From NCBI GenBank assembly GCA_017410745.1, contig JAFPPJ010000254.1, forward strand, positions 1 to 10,874: a DNA stretch of 10,874 nucleotides, read 5' to 3'. Numbering within the stretch: position 1 is the stretch's first letter; each line of letters opens with the position of its first letter. A model generated the notes under the pieces. That model had not been told where the DNA came from, made no database searches, and saw only the letters and a list, made by a program, of their open reading frames with translations. The position numbers and the translations under genes were made by a program. Positions 1 through 7,203 of this stretch are shown here, one piece after another. The DNA is from Oscillospiraceae bacterium. Lineage in GTDB: Bacteria > Bacillota > Clostridia > Oscillospirales > Ruminococcaceae.

Positions 1-647
1 GCGAGGAGAACGGCATGTTCACCGACAGAAAGCAGCTCCTGAAGGTTAGCAAGCTCGGTGCCAAGGCATACGAGCAGTGCGCGGGCTTCCTGCGTGTCAC
101 CGGCGGCAAGGAGCCACTTGACAATACAGGCATACATCCCGAATCCTACGAAGCAGCAAGAAAGCTGCTCGGGATATGCGGCCTGACTATGGATGATCTC
201 GGCGACACCGAGAAGCTCAGGGACGTGCTCGAAAAGCTCAACAAGAAGGATACTGCCGAGAAGATAGGCACCGGCGTGCCTACCCTTACCGACATGATAA
301 AGGAGCTTGAAAAGCCCGGACGCGATCCCCGTGACGAGCTCCCTCCTCCTCTCATGAGGAGCGGTGACATAATGGAGCTTACCGACCTCAAGCCCGGGAT
401 GGAGCTTGTGGGCACGGTGCGCAATATAGTCGATTTCGGCGCATTCGTGGATATAGGCGTACATGAGGACGGGCTAGTACATATATCCCAGATAGCCGAC
501 AGGCGCATAAATCATCCTCTTGATGTGCTCAAGGTGGGCGAGGTGGTTAAGGTTCGCGTACTTGATGTGGATGTGCAGAGAAAGCGCATATCTCTCACGA
601 TGCGCGGACAAAGCGGACCAAACGGCAGGAACGGACAGAAGAAATGA
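1..647 (+). CDS. tex: Tex-like transcription accessory protein, C-terminal part (5' end outside window)
   Basis: The reading frame is open from base 3 and ends at TGA 645-647, giving about 214 C-terminal residues of a protein that is usually over 700 residues long. The first residues (EENG, then RKQLL, LGAKAYEQCAGFLR) match the helix-hairpin-helix region of Tex. A linker with IHPESYEAARKLL follows. A typical S1 RNA-binding domain lies at about 387-605, with the pattern GMELVGTVRNIVDFGAFVDIG, DGLVHISQ and KRISLTMR. The protein ends in a short Gly/Asn/Lys-rich tail. Tex proteins bind nucleic acid and affect transcription; they have no known part in B12 synthesis. The stop overlaps the start of the adenosyltransferase gene (ATGA 644-647), so the two are probably cotranscribed. 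The first ATG in view, at 15, is internal and is not the start. Identity is very likely; the upstream domains cannot be seen. Confidence 0.93.
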   Translation, partial: EENGMFTDRKQLLKVSKLGAKAYEQCAGFLRVTGGKEPLDNTGIHPESYEAARKLLGICGLTMDDLGDTEKLRDVLEKLNKKDTAEKIGTGVPTLTDMIKELEKPGRDPRDELPPPLMRSGDIMELTDLKPGMELVGTVRNIVDFGAFVDIGVHEDGLVHISQIADRRINHPLDVLKVGEVVKVRVLDVDVQRKRISLTMRGQSGPNGRNGQKK

Positions 648-1126
648 TACATTACTGCTACGGCAAAGGCAAGGGCAAGACAAGCGCTGCTGCAGGCGCT
701 TGTCTGCGTGCCCTCGGACACGGCATGAGATGTGCATATGCACAGTTCCACAAGAACGGCAGCAGCGGCGAGGTATCGCAGCTGAAAAAGCTGGGCGCTG
801 ATGTGTATGATGCGGGAGAGGTACGCTTCATGCGGGACATGAGCGATGAAGAGATATCCCGCATGACCGACAGGCACAACGATGAACTGCGCAGCGTGAT
901 GCATGGATATGACCTGATCGTGCTCGATGAGCTGGGAGATGCGGTAAGGCTTGGCACGGTGGATATATCACTGGTGCGTGAGGTGCTCTCATGCGGCGCA
1001 GAGGTGATAGTCACGGGGCATGATGCCGTGCCGCTTTTCATGGATGCGGACTATATCACGAGGTTCGAGGATGAGGCGCATCCCTACAGGAAGGGCATCA
1101 AGGCCCGCAAAGGGATAGAATACTGA
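644..1126 (+). CDS. cobO: Corrinoid (cob(I)alamin) adenosyltransferase, CobO/CobA/BtuR family
   Basis: This 160-residue cytoplasmic enzyme transfers the adenosyl group of ATP to the cobalt of a reduced corrinoid, making the upper ligand. It starts with the family's glycine-rich nucleotide loop (YGKGKGKTS, residues 6-14), followed by RALGHGMR (22-29) and AQFHKNGSSGE (33-43), the equivalent of the QF-K-SGE motif. LIVLDELGDA (91-100) matches the acidic LDE strand. VTGHDAVP (123-130), DADYIT (134-139) and HPYRKGI (146-152) match the C-terminal TGR-AP, AD-VT and H-y-GI elements, with His in place of the usual Arg after TG. The length is near that of the shorter Firmicutes forms. The start overlaps the tex stop by ATGA and has only a weak upstream AGGA at 627-630, which suggests translational coupling. 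The gene ends with TGATG, overlapping cbiD by one base. Confidence 0.94.
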   Translation: MIHYCYGKGKGKTSAAAGACLRALGHGMRCAYAQFHKNGSSGEVSQLKKLGADVYDAGEVRFMRDMSDEEISRMTDRHNDELRSVMHGYDLIVLDELGDAVRLGTVDISLVREVLSCGAEVIVTGHDAVPLFMDADYITRFEDEAHPYRKGIKARKGIEY

Positions 1127-2250
1127 TGTATATATACAAGGGCACAAAGCTGCTCAGGTGCGGCTATACAACGGGTACCTGTGCTGCTGCGGCGGCGAAG
1201 GCTGCGGCACAGATGCTGCTCGGCGGTGAGACGGTCACGCATACGGATGTGATGCTCCCCAAGGGGATGACACTCACCCTTGCTGTGAAGGATGCGGCGT
1301 TTGACAGTGAATATGCGCAGTGCTGCGTGATAAAGGACAGCGGGGACGACCCCGATGTGACCGACGGGATCGCGATATACGCAAGAGTATGCCGCACAGA
1401 CAGCGGCATTGTCATAACAGGCGGTGAGGGCATAGGCAAGGTGACTATGCCGGGGCTTGACAGGGGCGTTGGCGAGTACGCCATAAACACCGTGCCGAGG
1501 AAAATGATAACCGAGTCCGTCGGTGAGGTGTCCGACAAATACGGCTATACAGGCGGTCTGCATGTGACGATATATGCACCTGCCGGCGCTGAGACCGCTA
1601 AAAAGACCTTCAATCCGCGCATGGGCATAGTCGGAGGCATATCCATAATAGGCACTACGGGCATCGTTGAGCCTATGAGCGACAGTGCGATAATCGAAAC
1701 GATACGCGCGGAGGCGAATATAAGGCGGCAGTCCGGGGACAGCGACCTGTATCTTTCCGTGGGGAATTACAGCGAGCAGTACATCGGCGCAAATCTGCCG
1801 GGGCTCACGGGGAAATGCGTGATGTGCAGCAACTTCATCGGGGATGCGCTGGATATCGGCGTATCGCTCGGTTTCGAGCGGATACTGCTGATAGGACACA
1901 TAGGCAAGCTGGTAAAGCTGGGCTCGGGTATAATGAACACACATTCCGCATATGCGGACGGACGAATGGAGACGCTCATCTGCTGTGCCGCACTGTGCGG
2001 AGCAGACAGGGACGTGCTCGAGGCTATAGACAGGTGCGTTACGGTGGATGCGGCGTTCGATATACTTCATGAGAAGGGCATGGCGGGCACTGTTGCGGAT
2101 ATGCTCGGCAGAAGGATACAGCACAGCATGGATGAACGTGTGAAGGGCTGTGCGGTCACGGGCTCGCTTGTATTCTCGTTCCGTCATGAGCTTATGATAC
2201 AGACGGGCGCTGCAGAGGATATGCTGAAGGATTTCCGGAGGGAGACATGA
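1126..2250 (+). CDS. cbiD: Cobalt-precorrin-5B (C1)-methyltransferase CbiD
   Basis: CbiD uses S-adenosylmethionine to methylate C1 of cobalt-precorrin-5B, giving cobalt-precorrin-6A. It is a hallmark of the anaerobic pathway. The 374 residues match the usual family length. Signature stretches are LRCGYTTGTCAAAAAKAA (10-27), KDSGDDPDVTDG (70-81), GGEGIGKVTMPGL (99-111), NPRMGIVGGISIIGTTGIVEPMS (163-185, split here as NPRMGIVGG and IIGTTGIVEPMS) and a glycine-rich GHIGKLVKLGSG segment in the C-terminal half. The start at 1126 shares its A with the TGA of the adenosyltransferase gene and has AAAGGGA at 1109-1115, ten bases upstream. The 3' end overlaps cbiF (ATGA). CbiD receives the product of CbiG, encoded two genes downstream. 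The alanine run near the N-terminus is normal for the family. Confidence 0.97.
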   Translation: MYIYKGTKLLRCGYTTGTCAAAAAKAAAQMLLGGETVTHTDVMLPKGMTLTLAVKDAAFDSEYAQCCVIKDSGDDPDVTDGIAIYARVCRTDSGIVITGGEGIGKVTMPGLDRGVGEYAINTVPRKMITESVGEVSDKYGYTGGLHVTIYAPAGAETAKKTFNPRMGIVGGISIIGTTGIVEPMSDSAIIETIRAEANIRRQSGDSDLYLSVGNYSEQYIGANLPGLTGKCVMCSNFIGDALDIGVSLGFERILLIGHIGKLVKLGSGIMNTHSAYADGRMETLICCAALCGADRDVLEAIDRCVTVDAAFDILHEKGMAGTVADMLGRRIQHSMDERVKGCAVTGSLVFSFRHELMIQTGAAEDMLKDFRRET

Positions 2251-2987
2251 TCTATTTCATAGGAGCGGGGCCGGGAGCAGCTGACCTTATCACGGTAAGA
2301 GGGATGCGGCTGCTTGAACGCGCGGATGTGATAGTATATGCGGGTTCGCTGGTATCGCCTGCGCTGCTCGGATATGCAAAGAAGGACTGCATCGTATACG
2401 ACAGTGCATACATGACCCTTGACGAGATCATATCCGTGATGACGGACAATGACGGTGAGGGCAGGACTGTGGTAAGGCTTCATACTGGCGACCCGTCGAT
2501 ATACGGTGCTGTGCGTGAGCAGTATGACAGGCTCGATGCCATGGGGGTAAAATATGAGATATGCCCCGGCGTCAGCTCATTCTGCGGTGCGGCGGCGGCA
2601 CTGAGAGCGGAGCTTACCTTGCCCGAGGTATCGCAGACGGTGATACTCACCCGTGCCGAGGGGCGCACGCCTGTGCCGTCCGGGGAGGAGCTCTCGCTGC
2701 TTGCTCAGCATAAGGCGACGATGGTGATATTCCTGTCGGCAGGCATGGGGCAGAAGGTGCAGGACAGGCTGCTGACACACTACCCGGAGGATACACCTGC
2801 TGCGATAGTATACCGTGCCACATGGGAAGATGAACGCGTACTGCGGTGCACAGCGGGCACTATCGCCCGCACGCTCGCAGAGAGCGGCATAGACAGGCAC
2901 GCGCTGATATGCGTAGGCAGGGCGCTTGACGGCGGCACGCTGTCAAGGCTGTACGCCGCCGACTTCTCCACGGGGTACAGGAAATGA
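2247..2987 (+). CDS. cbiF: Cobalt-precorrin-4 C11-methyltransferase CbiF (CobM)
   Basis: This SAM-dependent tetrapyrrole methylase methylates C11 of cobalt-precorrin-4 to give cobalt-precorrin-5A. The 246 residues fit the family. Visible signatures are IGAGPGAADLITVRG (5-19) and VIVYAGSLVS (28-37), LHTGDPSIYGAVREQ (78-92) for SAM and substrate binding, CPGVSSF (106-112), LTRAEGRTPVP (134-144) and VYRATWEDERV (188-198), the last two being typical of CobM/CbiF rather than the other methylases. The start is supported by a strong GGAGG at 2237-2241, five bases before the ATG. It overlaps cbiD upstream and cbiG downstream by four bases each, which places three consecutive ring-modification activities (CbiF, CbiG, CbiD) next to each other. 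Confidence 0.97.
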   Translation: MIYFIGAGPGAADLITVRGMRLLERADVIVYAGSLVSPALLGYAKKDCIVYDSAYMTLDEIISVMTDNDGEGRTVVRLHTGDPSIYGAVREQYDRLDAMGVKYEICPGVSSFCGAAAALRAELTLPEVSQTVILTRAEGRTPVPSGEELSLLAQHKATMVIFLSAGMGQKVQDRLLTHYPEDTPAAIVYRATWEDERVLRCTAGTIARTLAESGIDRHALICVGRALDGGTLSRLYAADFSTGYRK

Positions 2988-3997
2988 GGGCGGCGGTCAT
3001 ATCCGTGACAGAGCGTGGACGGGCACTGTCCGAGCGGCTCGCGCCGCTGTTTGATGCGGACAGGTTCTGCTACAGGCGGCACACGGATGAGGGAGCTTCC
3101 GCCTATGATGATATCATGGACATCACCGCAGATATATTCATGCGCTGTGACGTGATAGTGTTCATATGCGCGGCGGGCATAGCTGTGCGGGCATCGGCTC
3201 CGCACATATCGTCGAAGCTGACAGATCCTGCGGTCATAGTCATTGACGACTGCGGACGATTTGTGATACCAATACTGTCAGGGCATATAGGCGGTGCAAA
3301 TCAGGCGGCAAGGCTCATAGCCGAGCATATAGGCGCACAGGCAGTCATAACTACCGCTACCGATACGGGAGGACATTTCTCGCCCGACAGCATGGCAAAG
3401 GCCAACGGACTGATAATAGATGATATGGACACGGCAAAGCGCATCGCTGCGGCGGTGCTCGAAGGGAAAAGAATAGGGCTGTACAGCAGCTTTCCCTGCG
3501 TGAACATTCCGGACGATATAACGCGGGGCGAGGCGGAATACGGCATTGCTGTATCGGAAGACCGCAGCGTGAAGCCCTTCCCGGTGACTCTGCACCTGAT
3601 ACCGAAGAATATCATCGTGGGAGTGGGCTGCAGAAGAGGTACACCGACGGAGAGCATAGCCGCCTGTGTGCGCACGGCACTCGGAGATATTCCCGAGGAG
3701 CGGATATCGGCTGTGGCAACGATAGACATCAAGGCGGATGAGGCAGGGCTCATCGGATACTGCGGCAGTATAGGCGCGGAGCTCATCACATTTACCGCAG
3801 AGGAGCTCATGGATGCACAGGGCGAATTCTCTGCATCGGACTTCGTGAGAAGCGTGACGGGTACGGACAATGTATGCGAAAGGAGCGCTGTCTGTGCAGG
3901 CGGAAGGCTCATCGTGAAGAAGACCGCACTTGACGGCGTGACAGCTGCGGCAGCGGAAAAGGATATTACCATAGATTTTGCGAGGACATGTATATGA
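2984..3997 (+). CDS. cbiG: Cobalt-precorrin-5A hydrolase CbiG
   Basis: CbiG opens the ring-A lactone of cobalt-precorrin-5A and releases the two-carbon fragment as acetaldehyde, giving the CbiD substrate. All three parts of the family are visible in 337 residues. The N-terminal domain carries IPILSGHIGGANQAARLIA (95-113) and ITTATDTGG (122-130). A middle linker follows. The C-terminal domain carries VGVGCRRGTP (212-221) and the closing NVCERSAVCAGG plus KKTALDGVTAA (296-322). The start codon has only a poorly spaced AGGA at 2979-2982, so initiation probably depends on reinitiation from cbiF through the ATGA overlap. The N-terminal sequence MRAAVISVTERG fits the family, which supports this start. 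The stop TGA at 3995-3997 overlaps the preferred cbiH start. Confidence 0.96.
   Translation: MRAAVISVTERGRALSERLAPLFDADRFCYRRHTDEGASAYDDIMDITADIFMRCDVIVFICAAGIAVRASAPHISSKLTDPAVIVIDDCGRFVIPILSGHIGGANQAARLIAEHIGAQAVITTATDTGGHFSPDSMAKANGLIIDDMDTAKRIAAAVLEGKRIGLYSSFPCVNIPDDITRGEAEYGIAVSEDRSVKPFPVTLHLIPKNIIVGVGCRRGTPTESIAACVRTALGDIPEERISAVATIDIKADEAGLIGYCGSIGAELITFTAEELMDAQGEFSASDFVRSVTGTDNVCERSAVCAGGRLIVKKTALDGVTAAAAEKDITIDFARTCI
3982..3986 (+). promoter_or_regulatory. Ribosome binding site deciding the cbiH start
   Basis: GAGGA lies within the last codons of cbiG. It is seven bases from ATG 3994 but only one base from ATG 3988. The spacing favours 3994, which also overlaps the cbiG stop as ATGA. 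The assignment rests on spacing alone. Confidence 0.6.
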
Positions 3998-4710
3998 CGC
4001 TTTATGTGGTCGGCATCGGCGACGGTCACGGCACACTCACTGCCGACGGGCGCGATGCTCTGGAAAGATGCGGCACCGTGACGGGCTATGGCAGATACAT
4101 AGACCTTATCGCAGGAGATCATCCCGACAAGGAGTACATACGCTCGGGCATGAGGCAGGAGCGGCAGCGGTGCATGGAGTCGCTCATGCTTGCAGAGGAC
4201 AGGGATACCGCACTGATATGCTCCGGGGATGCGGAGGTCTATGCGATGGCGTCGCTCGTGCTCGAAATGGCGCCCGGGCATCCGTCGGTGCAGGTGCGCA
4301 TCATACCCGGAGTGAGTGCGGCATACAGCGGGGGTGCGCTTTTAGGTTCGCCGCTCACCTGCGATCATGCACTGATAAGCCTGTCTGACCTGCTGACACC
4401 GTGGGAGAAGATAGAGAAGCGGCTTCGCTGTGCGGCGGAGGCAGATATGGCAATAGTGCTGTATAACCCCTGCTCGAAGGGCAGACCGGAGCATCTGAAG
4501 AATGCGGTCGATATATTATCGGAGCATCTCCCGCCCGAGACCGTGTGCGGGTATGCGAAGAATATCGGGCGCCCGGATGAATCGTATGAGGTGATGACCC
4601 TTGACAGGCTGCGTGATATCCCTGCGGATATGAGCACCACCGTATTCATCGGGTGCAGCGCTACAAAGGAGATAGGCGGAATGATGGTCACTCTGAGAGG
4701 ATATGAGTGA
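3994..4710 (+). CDS. cbiH: Precorrin-3B/cobalt-factor III C17-methyltransferase CbiH (CobJ)
   Basis: CbiH methylates C17 and drives ring contraction, turning cobalt-factor III into cobalt-precorrin-4, the CbiF substrate. I place the start at ATG 3994 (238 residues, MTLYVVGIGDG) rather than ATG 3988. The 3994 start gives the same ATGA overlap used elsewhere in the operon and sits seven bases after GAGGA (3982-3986), while 3988 is too close to it. Signatures are VGIGDGHGTLT (6-16), SGDAEVYAMA (77-86), RIIPGVSAA (102-110), SLSDLLTPW (129-137), LYNPCSKGRPEHL (156-168) and TTVFIGCS (215-222). Residues E81 and A84 stand where SGD-x-G-x-Y-G-M usually has glycines, and GSPLTCDHA (118-126) has Cys where His is common. 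These are noted as divergence; the rest of the enzyme looks intact. A 22-base gap follows. Confidence 0.94.
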   Translation: MTLYVVGIGDGHGTLTADGRDALERCGTVTGYGRYIDLIAGDHPDKEYIRSGMRQERQRCMESLMLAEDRDTALICSGDAEVYAMASLVLEMAPGHPSVQVRIIPGVSAAYSGGALLGSPLTCDHALISLSDLLTPWEKIEKRLRCAAEADMAIVLYNPCSKGRPEHLKNAVDILSEHLPPETVCGYAKNIGRPDESYEVMTLDRLRDIPADMSTTVFIGCSATKEIGGMMVTLRGYE

Positions 4711-4717
4711 TGTGCGC

Positions 4718-4724
4718 AAAGGAG
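4718..4724 (+). promoter_or_regulatory. Ribosome binding site of cbiET
   Basis: AAAGGAG lies in the 22-base gap after cbiH, eight bases before ATG 4733. It is a strong, well-spaced site in the largest gap of the window. The cistron after it therefore has its own initiation signal rather than relying on stop/start overlap. Confidence 0.75.
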
Positions 4725-4732
4725 CTTGACTG

Positions 4733-5914
4733 ATGGATGTATATATCGTGGGCTGCGGCATGGAGGGCGGACGCACGCTCACCGCAGAGGGCAGGATGTG
4801 CATAGACCGTGCGGAGCTGCTCATAGGCTCTGAACGGATAAGCAGGGCATTCCCCGACAGGGATGTGATAAAGGAGTACAGCACGGAAAGGATCGCGGAT
4901 ATCATAAACGGTTCGGGATGCAGTGAATGTGCGGTGCTCATGTCGGGTGACACGAGCTTTTTCAGCGGGGCAAGGGCACTTTACGGAAGGCTGTGCGATG
5001 CAGGACACAGAACAAGGCTCATACCCGGTATATCATCTATGGCGTATCTCGGGGCGGCTGCCGGTATAAACACAGACGATGCGGATGTATTCTCGCTGCA
5101 CGGTGCGCAGGATATGCGCGGGGCGGCACTGAGACTGTTTATGACGGGCAAGGTGTTCTATCTGTTCGGCGGGAAGAATACGCCCGCTGCACTGTGCAGG
5201 CATCTTTCGGAATACGGTATGCGTGATGCACAGGTCATAGCCGGCAGTGAGCTCGGATACGAAAACGAGAGGATATGGCGCGGCACGGCGGCAGACTGCA
5301 CAGAAGAAGATGGTCTGTCGGTGATGCTCGCGATGTATGAGAGAAATGCGGATATACACTTCATACGGGATGATATGTTCGGGCGCGCGGAGCATATCCC
5401 CATGACCAAGGCGGAGGTGCGCAGCCTTGCCGCCGATATGCTCAATATCCGCGAGACCGATATATGCTGGGATATAGGCTGCGGCACGGGCTCTGTATCG
5501 GTGCAGATGGCATACAAGTGCCCGAAGGGCGCGGTATACGCATATGACAAGCGAGAAATTGCTGTGGAGACTACTCTTGCGAATGCAAGGCGGTTCTCAT
5601 GTGACAATATCATAGCGGCGGCGGGAGAGTGTCCGGATATATGCGAGGGCTCACCGCTCCCGGATAAGGTATTCATAGGCGGCAGCGGCGGCAGGCTTGC
5701 AGATACGATAGGATATATTTACGGCGTGAGAGAAGATGCGGATATACTTGTCAGTGCCGCAACGGTGGATACGCTCACGGCGGCGGTGGACACATTCGGC
5801 AAGTACCGCGGATGTGATGTGGTACAGCTCCATATCGACCGCACAAAAGATATAGCAGGGCTGCGGATGTTCGAGCCGCTGACACCCGTATATCTCATAA
5901 AGGGCAGAAGATGA
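4733..5914 (+). CDS. cbiET: Fused CbiE-CbiT: cobalt-precorrin-7 (C5) methyltransferase and cobalt-precorrin-6B (C15) methyltransferase/decarboxylase
   Basis: This is a two-domain enzyme of CobL type, 393 residues, made of proteins that are separate in many anaerobes. Residues 1 to about 205 are a CbiE tetrapyrrole methylase: YIVGCGMEGGRTLT (4-17), LLIGSERI (29-36), LMSGDTSFFSGAR (69-81), LIPGISSMAYL (96-106), SLHGAQ (121-126) and FGGKNTPAAL (145-154). Residues from about 220 are a CbiT Rossmann methyltransferase: IPMTKAEVRSL (222-232), WDIGCGTGSVSVQMA (246-260) as the SAM loop, AYDKRE (270-275) and KVFIGGSGG (312-320). Together they methylate C5 and C15 and decarboxylate the C12 acetate. The step just before, reduction by CbiJ, is not encoded in the window. 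The start is set by AAAGGAG at 4718-4724. The 3' end overlaps cbiA (ATGA). Confidence 0.96.
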   Translation: MDVYIVGCGMEGGRTLTAEGRMCIDRAELLIGSERISRAFPDRDVIKEYSTERIADIINGSGCSECAVLMSGDTSFFSGARALYGRLCDAGHRTRLIPGISSMAYLGAAAGINTDDADVFSLHGAQDMRGAALRLFMTGKVFYLFGGKNTPAALCRHLSEYGMRDAQVIAGSELGYENERIWRGTAADCTEEDGLSVMLAMYERNADIHFIRDDMFGRAEHIPMTKAEVRSLAADMLNIRETDICWDIGCGTGSVSVQMAYKCPKGAVYAYDKREIAVETTLANARRFSCDNIIAAAGECPDICEGSPLPDKVFIGGSGGRLADTIGYIYGVREDADILVSAATVDTLTAAVDTFGKYRGCDVVQLHIDRTKDIAGLRMFEPLTPVYLIKGRR

Positions 5915-7203
5915 ACAGATTTATCATAGCTGGCACGCACAGCGGGTGCGGAAAGACTACCGCAGTATGCGGCATACTCCATGCGCTGAGAAAGCGCGGA
6001 GAGGTGACGGCATTCAAATGCGGGCCCGATTATATCGACCCGATGTTCCACAGACAGGTGTTCGGCGTGAAATGCCGGAACCTTGACAGCTTCATGCTGA
6101 GCGCCGATACTTTAAACGGCCTTGTGGCAAAAAGCACCGGTACTGCGGTGATAGAGGGCGTGATGGGCTTCTATGACGGCGGAGAGGGCTCGGCATACCG
6201 TGTATCGGAGATAACGCATACACCTGCGGTGATAGTCATAGACTGTCACGGGATGAGCGATTCGATAGGGGCAGTGATGTACGGCTTTCTGCATTACAGG
6301 CCGAACCGCATAGCAGGGTTCATATTCGACCGTCTGCCCGACAAGCTCATACCGCTTGCGAAAAGGCTTTGCGAGGAAAACGGCACAGGCTTCTTCGGGT
6401 CGCTCCCGCCTTCGCTCCCTGCGATAGAGAGCAGGCGGCTCGGCCTCATGACGCCTGAGAATATCTCCGATATACACGAAAGGCTAGCAAAGATAGGGGA
6501 AGCAGCGGAGAAGGGAATACTCATAGATGAGCTGCTCGCCCTTGAAGCGGAGGATATTCGATATGATGATGTCACGGTAAAGCATATAGCTTCACCTGTG
6601 ATAGCCGTATCGCGAGATGAGGCGTTCTGCTTCATGTATGAGGAGAATATGGAGCTGCTCGAAGCAATGGGCTGCACCATAAGATATTTCTCGCCTCTGC
6701 ATGATGAAAGGCTGCCCGACTGCGACGGACTCATGCTCATGGGAGGATATCCCGAGCTCTATGCGGCACAGCTTTCGGAAAACAAGTCAATGCTTCGTTC
6801 CGTAAGGGAGCGGATAGAGGATGGGATACCGTATATCGCGGAGTGCGGCGGGTTCATGTATCTGCACGATGAGATGGAAAATGATGGGATATTCCCCATG
6901 GCGGGCGTGATACACGCAAGGACGTATCCATCGGACAGGCTCGTGCGCTTCGGGTATATCACCATGAGAGCAGAGCAGGACGGTCTTCTCTGCGATGCGG
7001 GTGATACCATAAGGGCGCACAGCTTCCACTACTATGACAGCACGGACTGCGGCAGCGGATTTCATGCGGTGAAGCCCGACGGCAGGGAGTGGCACTGCTG
7101 TCATACAAGTGAACGCTCGTATGCGGGATTCCCGCATATAAACCTGCTGTCCGATATAAGGATGGCGGAAAGATTTGTAAAAAGATGCAGCGGTGAGATA
7201 TGA
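5911..7203 (+). CDS. cbiA: Cobyrinate a,c-diamide synthase CbiA (CobB)
   Basis: CbiA amidates the a and c side chains of cobyrinate using ATP and glutamine. The N-terminal half is a dethiobiotin-synthetase-like ATPase: IIAGTHSGCGKTTAV (5-19) as the P-loop, FKCGPDYIDPMFH (35-47), NLDSFML (57-63) and VIEGVMGFYDG (80-90). The C-terminal half is a class I glutamine amidotransferase: LMLMGGYPELYA (274-285), then IAECGGFMYL (309-318) with Cys312 as the likely nucleophile, AHSFHYYDS (369-377) and GFPHINLL (406-413) with His409. At 430 residues it is slightly shorter than the roughly 450-460 common in the family, but no motif is missing. The start has AAAGGG at 5899-5904, six bases upstream, and overlaps cbiET by four bases. 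The related cobyric acid synthase (CbiP) lacks this pattern and is not in the window. Confidence 0.96.
   Translation: MNRFIIAGTHSGCGKTTAVCGILHALRKRGEVTAFKCGPDYIDPMFHRQVFGVKCRNLDSFMLSADTLNGLVAKSTGTAVIEGVMGFYDGGEGSAYRVSEITHTPAVIVIDCHGMSDSIGAVMYGFLHYRPNRIAGFIFDRLPDKLIPLAKRLCEENGTGFFGSLPPSLPAIESRRLGLMTPENISDIHERLAKIGEAAEKGILIDELLALEAEDIRYDDVTVKHIASPVIAVSRDEAFCFMYEENMELLEAMGCTIRYFSPLHDERLPDCDGLMLMGGYPELYAAQLSENKSMLRSVRERIEDGIPYIAECGGFMYLHDEMENDGIFPMAGVIHARTYPSDRLVRFGYITMRAEQDGLLCDAGDTIRAHSFHYYDSTDCGSGFHAVKPDGREWHCCHTSERSYAGFPHINLLSDIRMAERFVKRCSGEI

Noticed and set aside
600..660. Cobalamin riboswitch or terminator between tex and the B12 genes.
   Set aside because: The genes overlap, so there is no untranslated space, and I saw no B12-box-like element or hairpin followed by a T-run.
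1084..2187. Long antisense open frame (367 codons) opposite cbiD, with others opposite cbiG/cbiH (3301-4281) and cobC (9664-10365).
   Set aside because: They lie opposite well-conserved genes, show no recognisable domain and arise from codon bias that leaves few stops on the other strand.
4704..4730. Eight-codon open frame across the cbiH/cbiET gap (MSDVRKGA) as a leader peptide.
   Set aside because: It has no ribosome site of its own and no regulatory codon run, and it overlaps the cbiET ribosome site by chance.
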